This document shows, piece after piece, positions 32,996 through 41,850 of a DNA stretch of 64,000 nt (positions within the stretch are counted from its first letter, which is position 1; each line of letters opens with the position of its first letter). The notes under the pieces were generated by a model, which saw only the letters and a program-made list of their open reading frames with translations, searched no databases and had not been told where the DNA came from. The DNA comes from Streptomyces sp. NBC_00448 (GTDB lineage: Bacteria; Actinomycetota; Actinomycetes; Streptomycetales; Streptomycetaceae). The position numbers and the translations under genes were made by a program. The stretch lies in contig NZ_CP107913.1 in NCBI RefSeq assembly GCF_036014115.1, forward strand, positions 496,001 to 560,000. The letters run 5' to 3'.

Positions 32996-35962
32996 ATGCT
33001 GCACGACATCCGGTTGGAGGTGGAGCGGAGCCGAGGACGCTCGCCGAGCCGATCGGCCGTCCGCGGCCGGCCACGGGTCCTGCTGGTCCTGCTGCTCGCG
33101 CTGGCGGCGACCGTCGCCACGGCACCCCACGGAGTGGCCGACGTCAACAAGCCGCCTCTGGCCGCGGCTCCCGCGAAGGCAACCCCGAAAGCGACCAAGA
33201 ATCCGGCCAAGAATCCGGCCAAGAAGAAGGTACCCGCCCCTGCGGCGGAGGGGACCAACCTGTCCCGCAGCTATACCAACCCCCTGCTGAGTCCGCCGCT
33301 CCTGCCGGTGGAGAACCTGCGGATGGCCCTGTACGAGAACCTCAAGACCGACAAGGACTCGGCGTTCGAGCAGATCCGCAACGGCGCCGTGGTCTACCTC
33401 AACCCGCTGATGCTCACCGCCAAGCAGCTGGACGAACTCACCTCCTACACCGCCAACTTCGGTGGCAGAGGCGCCTGGGCCGCCTCCGTCGCCATGCTCG
33501 ATCCGCTGAAGAGCTACCTGTCGCCGGGACTGGTCGACGAGTTGACGGCGAAGGGCTATCCGCACCTCATGACACTCGCCGCACTGAACGTTCCCTCTGG
33601 CAAGGGGAATTCCGAGGTGGACGATCCCGGCAAGGCGCATTCCGAGGTAGTCCTGCAGACGCTGCTCGACGAACTCGGCATCCCCTGGCAGGCGATAGCC
33701 CTCGCGGGGTCCGAACGCCAGCAGTGCGGCGCCTGCGCTCCGCTCTACCATCCGGAGACCCCCCTGGTCTACGGACGTCCGTACGATCTCAACGCCACGG
33801 AGGTCGCCAGGCAGCAGAAGGACATCGCCGCGGCCCGCCAGAAAGTTGCCGCCGAGGGAACCGCTGCACAGAACAAGGCGCAGCGGGCGGTCGAGAAGAA
33901 GTACACCCGGCTCCGCAACGCCCGCAACGGCAGGGCCCTGGACGAGTTGTCGACCGATCTCACGGGTGTGCGGGCGGAGATGGACAAGCTGCCCGATGAC
34001 AGGCCCAGACGGCTCTTCGTCGCTCCCTCGCAATCGCCCTGCCGGAAAGCCGGCGCCCAGGGGCAGTTCGGGCCCGCGCGGGGCGGCGCGGCCCCGCCGG
34101 CGTTCGCCCCCGCGGCGGCGGTGGTCGAAGCCGGACCCTGCGACGAGGCAGACGAGGACTCGGCGGGGTCGCAGCACACCACCGGCCTGGGCCCGGCCCT
34201 CACGCAGCCGGGCATGGCCAACGGCGGCATCGACTTCTCCACCCTGGAGCTGCGCTACCTCGCGGACCCCGGTGACGGCAGTGGCCTGCAGTACTCGTTC
34301 AGCGCCGGCCTCGACCCCCTCAAGGGGGACAACCGCCAGTCCACCGGCATCACTGCCGCGACCGAGAGTTCCGACGCGTTCTTCGTCTGGCTGGAGCTGA
34401 ACCCCTCGGCGTTCTGGGTCAACCTCAACCCCACCGAGCCCAACCGCATCGTCGACGCCGAGCTGGGCCGTACCGACGCCGGACGGATCATGCTCGAAGC
34501 CGACCTGGGGATGAAGAGGAGCATCGGCAAGCTCATCCACCCCGACACCGCGCTCGGCAAGCAGTTCTGGGGTCGGATGGCGGGCAACTGCATGTCCTAC
34601 CGCACGTGGATCGTGCCCGAACCCGCCAAGGTGTACCAGGACGGCGACAAGCTCTACATCCTCGACGCGCCGCTCGACGTCGAGATGGAGACGCAGTACC
34701 TCAAGGTGCACGGCAGCACGGCCGCCGCGTCGTGCCCGAAGCAGGACAAGGCGACCGAGAGCCACAACGAGCAGCTGTTCCGCAGCCTGGTCCTGCCCAA
34801 GCTCAAGAACCAGATCAACACCGCTCCCGTGTACGCCGATCTGCGCCGCGTCTACCTCGCCCGGGTCGCCGCCGAGTGGTACCGCCGGCTCAGCCGCGAC
34901 CAGCACACCGCGTACGGCGACCTCGTCGACAAGGGGGACGTCGACGACTGGACGACCGCGACCAGATGGAAGCCCACCGACACCTTCCACGACTACGTCG
35001 ACTCCTACACCAAGGGCGAGTTCAACGTCACCCGCAAGACCACCGAGGGCGACACGGTCCTGACCCACACCTACGTCTACGGCGGGGTCGACCTCACCAA
35101 GGTCCCCTTCCAGCAGGTCAGCGGCAGCAGCTTCAAGGCGCACTACGCCCAACTACCGCGGAGCGTCGGCGACTCGCTGACCAAGCCCACCGCGCACGGC
35201 GGCTCGCACACGGTCTTCCTCGGCGCGCCCACCCCCAAGCAGGTGTCCGCCGCCTCATCACACCACGGCATCTCCGTCCGCTCCTTCACTCCCGTGATCC
35301 GCGTGCTCCCCGAACTGGTCCTGCTGGTGCTGGTGCTGGTCTACCGGCGCCGCCGCAGGCTCGCGGCCGCCGGACCGGCCGGCCCGAGCGCACGATTCCG
35401 CCGGGCCACCCGCACGTCGTCCGCACCGCGTACCGGCCTGCTGACCCGGATACGGCTGCGCCCCGGCACGCGGTCAGGGCCATCGACGCAGGCACCGGGG
35501 CAAGAACAGGCCGGCTCGAAACGAGCGGGCCCGAAACCGGCAGGTCCGAAACCGACAGGCCCGAAACCGGCAGCGGCGAGACCGATTGGTCCGATACCCG
35601 AAACGCCAACTCCCGCTGATCCGCCCGCCGCAGGCGGCTACACCCTCGAACATGTCAGCCGCGTCGTCCGGCACCTGGCCCGGCCCGAACTCGACCGCTT
35701 CGCGCCGAACGACGCCATGGTCGCCGGCATCCGCCAGGCCCTGACCACCGGGCGCCCGTTGAGCGAGGGCGAGGTCAACTTCCTGCGCCACCAGCTCACC
35801 GAGGCCGCGCTGATGGACGCCGGCCAGGCCCCCGAGGACGCGTACGAAGCGGCGCTGCGCACCCACCCGGCGGCCAGGAACTACACCCCCGAGGTGATCG
35901 GCCGGTTCCCCGAACTCTTCAACAACGCCTGGCGTCGCGCCTGGGGAATGGACCCGCGGTGA
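32996..35962 (+). CDS. Large exported, membrane-anchored protein of unknown function
   Basis: Start at ATG 32996 (LHDIRLEVERSRGRSPSRSA); ATG 32957 is possible but adds only 13 residues. 988 aa. Residues 21-45 are a signal or anchor segment (RVLLVLLLALAATVATAPHG), then a Lys/Pro/Ala linker with NPAK repeats. Residues about 75-760 are extracytoplasmic: a helical part with Q-x-K-D-I-A-A-A-R-Q-K coiled coil near 270, then a beta-rich part (LQYSFSAGLDPLKGDNRQST, FFVWLELNPSAFWVNLNPTE). A second helix lies near 775 (VIRVLPELVLLVLVLVYRRR), followed by GPKPxGPKP repeats and a compact cytoplasmic C-terminal domain (LSEGEVNFLRHQLTEAALMD, then FPELFNNAWRRAWGM). I do not recognise a named family. It is coupled by a 4-bp overlap to the next gene. 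Confidence 0.75.
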   Translation: MLHDIRLEVERSRGRSPSRSAVRGRPRVLLVLLLALAATVATAPHGVADVNKPPLAAAPAKATPKATKNPAKNPAKKKVPAPAAEGTNLSRSYTNPLLSPPLLPVENLRMALYENLKTDKDSAFEQIRNGAVVYLNPLMLTAKQLDELTSYTANFGGRGAWAASVAMLDPLKSYLSPGLVDELTAKGYPHLMTLAALNVPSGKGNSEVDDPGKAHSEVVLQTLLDELGIPWQAIALAGSERQQCGACAPLYHPETPLVYGRPYDLNATEVARQQKDIAAARQKVAAEGTAAQNKAQRAVEKKYTRLRNARNGRALDELSTDLTGVRAEMDKLPDDRPRRLFVAPSQSPCRKAGAQGQFGPARGGAAPPAFAPAAAVVEAGPCDEADEDSAGSQHTTGLGPALTQPGMANGGIDFSTLELRYLADPGDGSGLQYSFSAGLDPLKGDNRQSTGITAATESSDAFFVWLELNPSAFWVNLNPTEPNRIVDAELGRTDAGRIMLEADLGMKRSIGKLIHPDTALGKQFWGRMAGNCMSYRTWIVPEPAKVYQDGDKLYILDAPLDVEMETQYLKVHGSTAAASCPKQDKATESHNEQLFRSLVLPKLKNQINTAPVYADLRRVYLARVAAEWYRRLSRDQHTAYGDLVDKGDVDDWTTATRWKPTDTFHDYVDSYTKGEFNVTRKTTEGDTVLTHTYVYGGVDLTKVPFQQVSGSSFKAHYAQLPRSVGDSLTKPTAHGGSHTVFLGAPTPKQVSAASSHHGISVRSFTPVIRVLPELVLLVLVLVYRRRRRLAAAGPAGPSARFRRATRTSSAPRTGLLTRIRLRPGTRSGPSTQAPGQEQAGSKRAGPKPAGPKPTGPKPAAARPIGPIPETPTPADPPAAGGYTLEHVSRVVRHLARPELDRFAPNDAMVAGIRQALTTGRPLSEGEVNFLRHQLTEAALMDAGQAPEDAYEAALRTHPAARNYTPEVIGRFPELFNNAWRRAWGMDPR

Positions 35963-36495
35963 TCATCAGCAGGCTGGGCGGCAGGCGTGCCGCCATCCGC
36001 AACGACGAGAACTCGGCCGCGTACACCGGCCCTCACACCATGCGCCGCGAACGGCCCGGCTCCGAACGGCGCGGTCGGCCGGTACGGACCGTCGTGGAAC
36101 TGCGCCGGTCGTGCGGCGGTACGGCGATGCGGGCCCTGCTCGGCGCCGCCTTCGAACCGGGTGCGCCCGGCACCCCGACCGTTTTCGAACTGCGCCACGG
36201 CACGCCCCTGGAGCTGGACACGCCGCACACGTGCCGCAGCGAACTTGGCAGCCCACTGGCAGCCGGGCTGCCCTCCGACTTCGCCCCCGCCGTACTCGAC
36301 GCCCTGGCGGGTACCGCCGCGGACCGGCCGCTGCCCGCCGGAGTGCTGCACGTGGACCGCGCGGGCTTCGACGCCCTCACCTCCAGCGAGACCGCCTTCA
36401 CCCTCGCGGCGTCCCTGCTGCGCCAGGCCGTCGACGCCCTGGCGCGCGGCGGCGACGCGATCGCCGTCACCCGCTCCGCCCTCAACCACTGGTGA
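35959..36495 (+). CDS. Protein resembling elongation factor G domain IV
   Basis: GTG 35959 overlaps the preceding stop (GTGA); 178 aa. No G domain or GTPase motifs are present. Residues about 75-165 read ELGSPLAAGLPSDFAPAVLD, then LPAGVLHVDRAGFDALTSSE and TAFTLAASLLRQAVDALARG. In EF-G domain IV the corresponding pattern is G-G-x-I/L-P-x-x-x-x-P-A-V-x-x-G-x-x, then a G-V-x-x-x-L-x-x-G-x-x-x-x-x-D-S-S-x-x-A-F-x-x-A, an order-preserving match. Stand-alone domain-IV-like proteins exist in Streptomyces but their role is not established. Coupling to the large membrane protein suggests the two act together. The first 55 residues are arginine-rich and may include an unneeded extension; ATG 36040 is an alternative start. 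Confidence 0.6.
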   Translation: MIISRLGGRRAAIRNDENSAAYTGPHTMRRERPGSERRGRPVRTVVELRRSCGGTAMRALLGAAFEPGAPGTPTVFELRHGTPLELDTPHTCRSELGSPLAAGLPSDFAPAVLDALAGTAADRPLPAGVLHVDRAGFDALTSSETAFTLAASLLRQAVDALARGGDAIAVTRSALNHW

Positions 36496-36499
36496 GCCG

Positions 36500-36690
36500 C
36501 CCCTCTTCCGGCCTGGGTTGCGCGGGCCGAGCTGACGGATCAGTGGCATGACGGTCTCGCCGAACGGCACCAGTTCTTCGACACAGTCCATGAAGCCCAC
36601 CAGGAAACCGTCCACTCCGGCCTCGTGCAACCGCACGGGCTTCTCCGCGACCCGCTCCGGCGCACCGACCAGCGGGCAGCCACCTCACAT
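36500..36690 (-). pseudogene. LLM-class flavin-dependent oxidoreductase C-terminal remnant
   Basis: The minus strand reads CPLVGAPERVAEKPVRLHEA, then GVDGFLVGFMDCVEELVPFG, and ETVMPLIRQLG. This is the C-terminal helix and strand of luciferase-like monooxygenases (x-G-x-P-E-x-V-A-E-x-L-x-x-L-x-x-A-G-V-D-G, then F-x-x-x-V-M-P-x-L-R). About 60 codons survive. The upstream side joins abruptly to an unrelated helix-turn-helix fragment at about 36690. Confidence 0.65.
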
Positions 36691-36890
36691 GGGGTGGGCG
36701 GCCCCAGTCGCTCGCAGACCCGCTCGATCGAGCCGAGGTCGGTCACGATTCGCCTGCCGGTCTCCAACAGGCTGACGTACGTCCTGTCGTACCCGGGCAG
36801 CATGCCCAACCGGGACTGGTTGAGGCCGTTGGCAGCCCGGTAGAAACGCAGAATGGCACCCAAGTCACGTGCCTCAAGGACTGCTTGGGC
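36691..36890 (-). pseudogene. Helix-turn-helix regulator N-terminal remnant
   Basis: The frame reads ARDLGAILRFYRAANGLNQS, then RLGMLPGYDRTYVSLLETGR and RIVTDLGSIERVCERLGPPT. This is the XRE-type N-terminus of a Streptomyces regulator family (L-G-x-x-L-x-x-Y-R-x-A-x-G-L-x-Q-x-x-L-A-x-x-L-G-Y-D-R-T-Y-x-S). It lacks its own upstream start and its C-terminal domain, and is fused by deletion to the LLM fragment. Confidence 0.6.
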
Positions 36891-36920
36891 CGCAGGCGTG
36901 GCCCAGCACCACCGCCGTGC

Positions 36921-37230
36921 TCAGCGGATGCCGAGCGCGACGATCTGGGTGACCGCGTCCTCAGAGAAGTTGTCGTCACTGACCAGGACCAGAGTTCGTT
37001 CTCCGTTCGGCAGGGTCGGACCCCAGGTCATACCCTCGGCGCCCCGGCTCCGAGCGTGATCGCCTCCACCGCCTTGTCCCGCCGGATGCCCCAATCATCC
37101 CTGGTGATCTTGTAGTTGGGCGGCAGCGGCAGTTGCCCGCGGTAGGCACCGGAGCGGGCGGCGAACTGGATCGACGGCTGGATCGCCGGTTCATCCGAGG
37201 ACTTCGGCCGGTCGCCCTCCTGCGCCGGCG
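36921..37230 (-). pseudogene. Esterase-like phytase family C-terminal remnant, frameshifted
   Basis: Two minus-strand frames join to SIQFAARSGAYRGQLPLPPN, then ITRDDWGIRRDKAVEAITLG, and after a shift GMTWGPTLPNGERTLVLVSD followed by DNFSEDAVTQIVALGIR and TGA (36921-36923). The closing S-D-D-N-F-S-x-x-x-x-T-Q-x-x-A-L motif is diagnostic of the phytase-like esterase domain. The 5' part is missing. The stretch 37231-37563 holds nothing I can support. Confidence 0.65.
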
Positions 37231-37563
37231 ATCAGTGCAGGGTTCGTGCGCGCCGCACACCGGCCGGGCCCTGGTGGTCAGTTCCGTGGTGACCCACGTC
37301 CTCGTGGAAGCGGTCGCCGTGTGCTGTCCGGCGGTCTGGACCCGCTGTACGTGCTGATCGAGCTGCTGGAGAAAGAGTCCCTGCAGCGGCCACTGGTGAT
37401 GTCCCGCTTCGAGGGAGGACAGACACCGGCGGCCGCAATCCCGCCTGTTCGCCCGGCTGCCCGGCGGCCCGCACACTACGGGCAACGGATCGTGGAGCGC
37501 TCTGTGCTCTTGCGTCCCGCACCGGCCAACCCCTCAGGGGCGCCTGACGCCCGTGACGCCCTC

Positions 37564-38541
37564 TCAGGCAGGGCTCAGCGGACGACCCCCCGTATCGACA
37601 CGCCCGGCCGCGACCAGCCATGCCAGCGCCTCGCGCACTGCTTGGAGCGAGGAGTACCGCGGTGCGTACCCCAGCAGACGCCGAGCCCGCTCGATGCTGA
37701 CATTGCTGCTACGGCTGATGTGGTCGTGGGTGAGGGCAGCATTCTCGTCGCCCACTTCGGCCGCCCACTGTTCGTACGGCGCGTAGACCAACTGCGGCTG
37801 CAGACCGAACCAGCCGGCGACCGCCTCGGCGTAGCCACGCAACGTCAGAGCTCGCTCGGAACACACGTGAAACGCTCGGCCGACAGCCGCGACGGGGTCG
37901 GACAGTGCCGACTCGAATGCCTGCGCCACATCGTCGGCGTGCACGTGATGCAGCGTTTCGAGGCCCGAATTGGGCAGTACGACCCGCTCGCCGCGTGCCA
38001 GGGCACCGAAGACCCGAAGGTCGAGATTGCCGGCTGGGTTGATCGGCACCCAGCCCGGTCCACTGATGTGTCCGGGATGCAACACGCTGACAGGTGTTCC
38101 GCCCCTGGCAGACTGCTGAAGCAGATAGCTCTCGGCTGCTGCCTTGTTCACGCCGTACTCACCGAAGGGTCTGCGCGGCGCGTCCTCGGGGACCGGGACC
38201 TCGGAAGGGACCCCGTGCACCCACACCGTGCCACAGTGCAGAAGGTGGCCGGTCGCCCCGCGCAGCGCGTCGGCAAGACCGCGCGCGCTGTCCGGGGTGA
38301 AGCACACCATGTCGATCACCGCGTCCGCCTCGTACGCTGCGATGCGCCTGCCGAATTCTCCCGTGGCGTCCTCGCTCTCCCGGTCGACATGGACTCTGCG
38401 CGCCTGGCCCCAGGCGGCGTCGTGGTGGTACGGCTCACTGGGTCCCCGCGTGAGGACGGTCACCTCGTGCCCGCCCCGCACCAGCCTCGGCACCAGATAA
38501 CTGCCGACGTGGCCTGTACCGCCGATGACGATAACCCGCAC
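37564..38541 (-). CDS. NAD(P)-dependent epimerase/dehydratase-like protein (atypical SDR)
   Basis: GTG 38541 starts a 325-aa Rossmann protein: RVIVIGGTGHVGSYLVPRLV gives the G-x-x-G-x-x-G nucleotide motif at residues 6-12. YGVNKAAAES near 145 supplies the Y-x-x-x-K pair, and SVLHPGHISGPGW follows, as in extended SDR proteins. GLETLHHVHADDVAQAFESA is the usual H-V-D-D-V segment. The AAYEADAVIDMVCFTPDSAR stretch resembles isoflavone-reductase or mRNA-binding CSP41-type SDRs rather than true sugar epimerases. The substrate is unknown. Single gene, with decayed sequence on both sides. Confidence 0.85.
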   Translation of the reverse strand: MRVIVIGGTGHVGSYLVPRLVRGGHEVTVLTRGPSEPYHHDAAWGQARRVHVDRESEDATGEFGRRIAAYEADAVIDMVCFTPDSARGLADALRGATGHLLHCGTVWVHGVPSEVPVPEDAPRRPFGEYGVNKAAAESYLLQQSARGGTPVSVLHPGHISGPGWVPINPAGNLDLRVFGALARGERVVLPNSGLETLHHVHADDVAQAFESALSDPVAAVGRAFHVCSERALTLRGYAEAVAGWFGLQPQLVYAPYEQWAAEVGDENAALTHDHISRSSNVSIERARRLLGYAPRYSSLQAVREALAWLVAAGRVDTGGRPLSPA

Positions 38542-39196
38542 AGCCGCTCCCTCCCGCGTTCCGCCGGGCCGACGTGCAAGCAGGCGCACGCGAACGTCCC
38601 GTCCGGGCCAACGCTACCCCGCGTCCGTGGTACGGCAGTTCACCAGGTTCGTCCGCCCCTGGTGGCTTGCCCTCCACGTCACCCCTCCCAGTGGGTTGCG
38701 GCAGGAACAGGTCATGCTTCCGCGAGACGCGTTCGACCTGTTGAGACCGTGCCCTGCGAGGGACCGGACGGGTCGCCGCCGAGTTGCCGACTCCCTACCC
38801 GCGGCGCTTCCAGGAGAACGGCTGAACAGCGACGTCGTCGGCCATCTACGCTCCGGAGTGGCGGCCGGCATGGTCAGTCTCGATGCGGCCGACCCGGAGG
38901 TGAGGACCATCCGGGAAACGGCCGAGGACCGACCTCCTCCGTCGATGCGGGCAGTGCTCCACCGGCGGACGAGCAAGGTCGCCGTCGGAACAACGCAGGT
39001 TGTCCCGTACGGGCACTCGCCCGTTTCCCCGTGCCGTGGAAGTGATCACCGGTCTGGCGTAGCGGCCGCCGGCGTGAGCTGTGGCTTGTGAATGTCATGC
39101 CGACCGCCTGGACAGCCACCCGCACCACTCGCGGCGGTCCGGCGCGAGGGTAGGCGACGAGGCGCGAAAACCGATCGGGGAAGGGAGGCTGGGGGC
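38542..39196. other. Gene-poor stretch
   Basis: No gene is supported. Open frames run on both strands (for example plus 38820-39045, VVGHLRSGVAAGMVSLDAAD) but lack ribosome-binding sites and recognisable motifs. AGGGAGG at 39182-39188 belongs to the Rieske-protein gene that follows. Confidence 0.3.
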
Positions 39197-40144
39197 ATGA
39201 CACGGTGGAGTGCGGTCAGGACCGCGGCCAGGCCGCTGCTGAGGTTGGCGCCAGATCCGGAGCACCCCGGGCACGTGGCTGACGCCGTAAGCGAACTGGA
39301 GGGGGCCCGTTCACTGGACGGAGCGATCGAACTCCTGAGGAGGGGCGTACGCGCACTGCCACTGCGCGGAGCGCGCGATCTGCTGCATGGCCGCTGGCTC
39401 GGCCACCCCGTGCACCCCCTGCTCGTGCAGGTGCCCATGGGTGCATGGATCTCTTCGGCCGTTCTGGACTGGACGCCAGGCGGCCGGCGAGCCGCGGGCG
39501 TACTGGTGGCCGTCGGGGTCGCCGGAGCCGCTCCTGCCGCCGCGGCCGGCCTCGTGGACTGGGCGGAGCTCGAGGACGAACAGGCACGGGTCGGGATCGT
39601 GCACGCCGCACTCAACGCGGTGGCGACCACCTGCTACACCGTTTCGCTGGCGTCACGGCTGGCCGGGCACGGCGGCAGGAAGACGGCTCTTGGGGGACTT
39701 GCGGCCGTGGCTGTGAGCGGCGCGCTCGGTGGTCACCTGGCGTACCGTCAGGCAGCCGGCGCCAACCACGCCGAGGCGATCCCCCGGATCATGCCGCCCG
39801 GCTGGCACGACATGGGTCCGGTGCAGGGGTTGCCGGCCGGGCGGCCAGTGCGCCGACTCGTGGGGGACGTGGCGGTGCTCGTCGTGTGCGAGGCCGACGG
39901 GACGCTGTCCGCACTCGCCGAACGGTGCAGTCACCTCGGCGGACCGCTGTCCGAGGGCGAAGTCGCCGACGGCTGCGTACGATGCCCGTGGCACGGCAGC
40001 ACCTTCCGGCTCTCCGACGGCCGGAACGTCACCGGGCCGGCCACGGCCCCGCAACCCGCCTTCGACACCCGCGTACGCGACGGGCGCGTGCAGGTGCGCC
40101 TGGGTTCGAGCCGTGTCGGCGAAGAGGACGTCGTGGCCGACTGA
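39197..40144 (+). CDS. DUF2231 membrane protein fused to a Rieske [2Fe-2S] domain
   Basis: A 315-aa protein from ATG 39197 with a GGAGG-type site ahead. Residues about 55-200 are the DUF2231 four-helix membrane domain (LLHGRWLGHPVHPLLVQVPM, WISSAVLDW, VGVAGAAPAAAAGLVDWAEL, GIVHAALNAVATTCYTVSLA). Residues about 210-310 are a Rieske domain with both cluster motifs, CSHLGG (C-x-H) and CPWHGS (C-x-x-H), preceded by VLVVCEADGTLSALAERCSH. The histidines of GHPVHP are typical of DUF2231. Fusions like this are common in actinobacteria and are presumed electron-transfer proteins at the membrane; the partners are unknown. Confidence 0.92.
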   Translation: MTRWSAVRTAARPLLRLAPDPEHPGHVADAVSELEGARSLDGAIELLRRGVRALPLRGARDLLHGRWLGHPVHPLLVQVPMGAWISSAVLDWTPGGRRAAGVLVAVGVAGAAPAAAAGLVDWAELEDEQARVGIVHAALNAVATTCYTVSLASRLAGHGGRKTALGGLAAVAVSGALGGHLAYRQAAGANHAEAIPRIMPPGWHDMGPVQGLPAGRPVRRLVGDVAVLVVCEADGTLSALAERCSHLGGPLSEGEVADGCVRCPWHGSTFRLSDGRNVTGPATAPQPAFDTRVRDGRVQVRLGSSRVGEEDVVAD

Positions 40145-40508
40145 CGCGCGGCCGCAGCAACACGAAACCGATCCCCTTCCGCCGTGCGGCTGCCCGTGGA
40201 CTACGCCGTCTACGGCGTAGGCACGGACCAGTGTTCCGAGACGTTGCGCTATCAAGCGTCGGCCAAGGGGAAGAGGTCGAGCGCGCCGGTGACGCTCAGC
40301 AGGCGGCGGACGCTGGTGCTCGGCGTTCGCCGGCGAACGCTTCCGCCGCACCGAAAGCCCAGCGCCACGCCCCCCACCGACAAACTCGGCGACGAGGGAC
40401 GGGCGGCCGTCCGGGTCGGGACGGCTTGCCAGGGTCGGCCGGAGGTAGGACATCGATTTTGACGCCCCTCGCCCGGCCTGCGGGGAGATCGCGGGGCGAG
40501 TCGCCTGA

Positions 40509-41816
40509 TCAGAAGTGGTGACCGGTGAAGTCGCCCAGCAGGACCTTGAGTTGCTTTTCCTGCTCGGCCGCCGGAGCGGGCTTGATGTTGCCGTGGTCGA
40601 TGGCGTACGTCTTGAGGACCTCGTCCATCTGGTTGTCGAGCAGCGTCCAGGTCGCCTTGTTCACCGCCTGGAGCGAGGTGGCGTCCGCGTCCCAGTCGTC
40701 GCGCATCTTCTGCACGGTGGCTCGGGAGGCCGCGGCACTGCCCGCCTTGTCCTGCGTGATCGCTGTCTGCGACAGCTTCTCGTACTTCGCCACCGCCGCC
40801 GCGGTCTGGCCGGCGGTCATGGCGGCCTTCTGGCAGGCCGGGAGCGTCTCGCTCTGACCGGTTGGGTCGCAGGTGACGTGCGGCTGGTGGTGGGCCCAGA
40901 CCAGCAGCGCGACGGTGGCGACGGCGAGCGTTCCGAAGCCTCCCAGCGCGATGCGCTCCTTGCGCGGGTTGGTGGTGACCGGCGCCTCGTGGGTCAGTTC
41001 GTAGGTCTCGGCGACGTCGGAACGGCTGAGCGCCAGGTAGATGACCGTCGCCAGGATGGCGCTGAGGAAGATCAGGCTCGTGGCGAAGGTGCCGAGGCCC
41101 AGCCCGACGGGCTCGCCGGGGCTGGTTGCGGTCTTCGGGGAGGCGAGCCAGTCACCGATGTTGGCGCCGAGCGGGCGGGTGAGGATGTAGGCAATCCAGA
41201 AGGAGAGCACCGGGTTGGCGCCGGACTTCCACAGTCCGGTGACCGCCGCGATGAGGCCCAGTGGCAGGAGCACCGACTTGGCAGGCGTCCAGTTGGTCAG
41301 TTCGAGCGTCCAGTCGCCGGTGGCCGTGCCCAGCGCGAAGGTCACCAGGACGGTCAGCCAGTAGAACGCCTCCCGCGGGAAGGTGGTGATGCTGTGGATC
41401 GACAGGGTCCGCTCGCGCAGCCACCAGACCCCGAAGACGAGGGCCAGCAGGACCGAGAACACCGTCGTGCTGAGCCGCAGCGGGACGTTCTGCTGATCGG
41501 TGAGCATGTCGGTGTAGAGGGTGCCGGTGACGCTGACCACGACCACGGTGAGCCAGTAGGGGAACGGGCTGTAGCGCCTGGTCCGGAACTGGATGGTCAG
41601 CACGACCGCGAAGATCGCGGTGAACAGCAGCATGGTGTTGGTCAGGCCGAAGCCCAGTGTGGTGTTGATGTAGTCGGCGAAGCTCTCGCCGACCGTCGTG
41701 CAGAGGATCTTGATGATCCAGAACCAGACCGTGACCTCGGGCACCTTGTTCAGTGCGCTGCTTCCCGCAGCACCCTGCCGGGTCGCGGAAGTGGTGGGAG
41801 TGGTGGGAGTCGTCAT
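40509..41816 (-). CDS. COG4705-like polytopic membrane protein
   Basis: A 435-aa protein. After a Thr/Pro-rich start come the conserved opening NKVPEVTVWFWIIKILCTTV and GESFADYINTTLGFGLTNTM, then about eleven helices including PYWLTVVVVSVTGTLYTDML and EAFYWLTVLVTFALGTATGD. Family hallmarks are the repeated K-x-L-x-T-T-x-G-E and F-A-L-G-T-A-x-G-D motifs and WIAYILTRPLGANIGDWLAS. The extra C-terminal 120 residues form a soluble helical domain after the last helix (YEKLSQTAITQDKAGSAAAS). Homologues are annotated only as membrane-anchored proteins, sometimes beside metal or acid-response regulators; function unknown. An OmpR-type pair is divergent at 42252. Confidence 0.8.
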   Translation of the reverse strand: MTTPTTPTTSATRQGAAGSSALNKVPEVTVWFWIIKILCTTVGESFADYINTTLGFGLTNTMLLFTAIFAVVLTIQFRTRRYSPFPYWLTVVVVSVTGTLYTDMLTDQQNVPLRLSTTVFSVLLALVFGVWWLRERTLSIHSITTFPREAFYWLTVLVTFALGTATGDWTLELTNWTPAKSVLLPLGLIAAVTGLWKSGANPVLSFWIAYILTRPLGANIGDWLASPKTATSPGEPVGLGLGTFATSLIFLSAILATVIYLALSRSDVAETYELTHEAPVTTNPRKERIALGGFGTLAVATVALLVWAHHQPHVTCDPTGQSETLPACQKAAMTAGQTAAAVAKYEKLSQTAITQDKAGSAAASRATVQKMRDDWDADATSLQAVNKATWTLLDNQMDEVLKTYAIDHGNIKPAPAAEQEKQLKVLLGDFTGHHF

Positions 41817-41822
41817 GTCGCG

Positions 41823-41850
41823 ACGTTAGCGTCTACAAGCTTGTAGTCAA
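41823..41850 (-). promoter_or_regulatory. Promoter of the COG4705-like gene, apparently leaderless, with embedded palindrome
   Basis: On the minus strand TTGACT (41850-41845), 16 bp, TAACGT (41828-41823), then 6 nt to the ATG at 41816, so transcription should start at or next to the start codon. The perfect palindrome CTACAAGCTTGTAG (41833-41846) fills the spacer and touches the -35, an ideal repressor site (TetR-, GntR- or MarR-type). Confidence 0.65.

Noticed and set aside
32363..35152. A 929-codon minus-strand frame
   Set aside because: Mirror of the large exported protein's reading frame, composition typical of antisense translation (Val/Gly/Glu-rich, no motifs).
40145..40508. A 92-codon plus-strand frame from 40184 and a minus-strand frame starting near 40453
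   Set aside because: Neither has a ribosome-binding site, motif or coupling to a neighbour; treated as non-coding.
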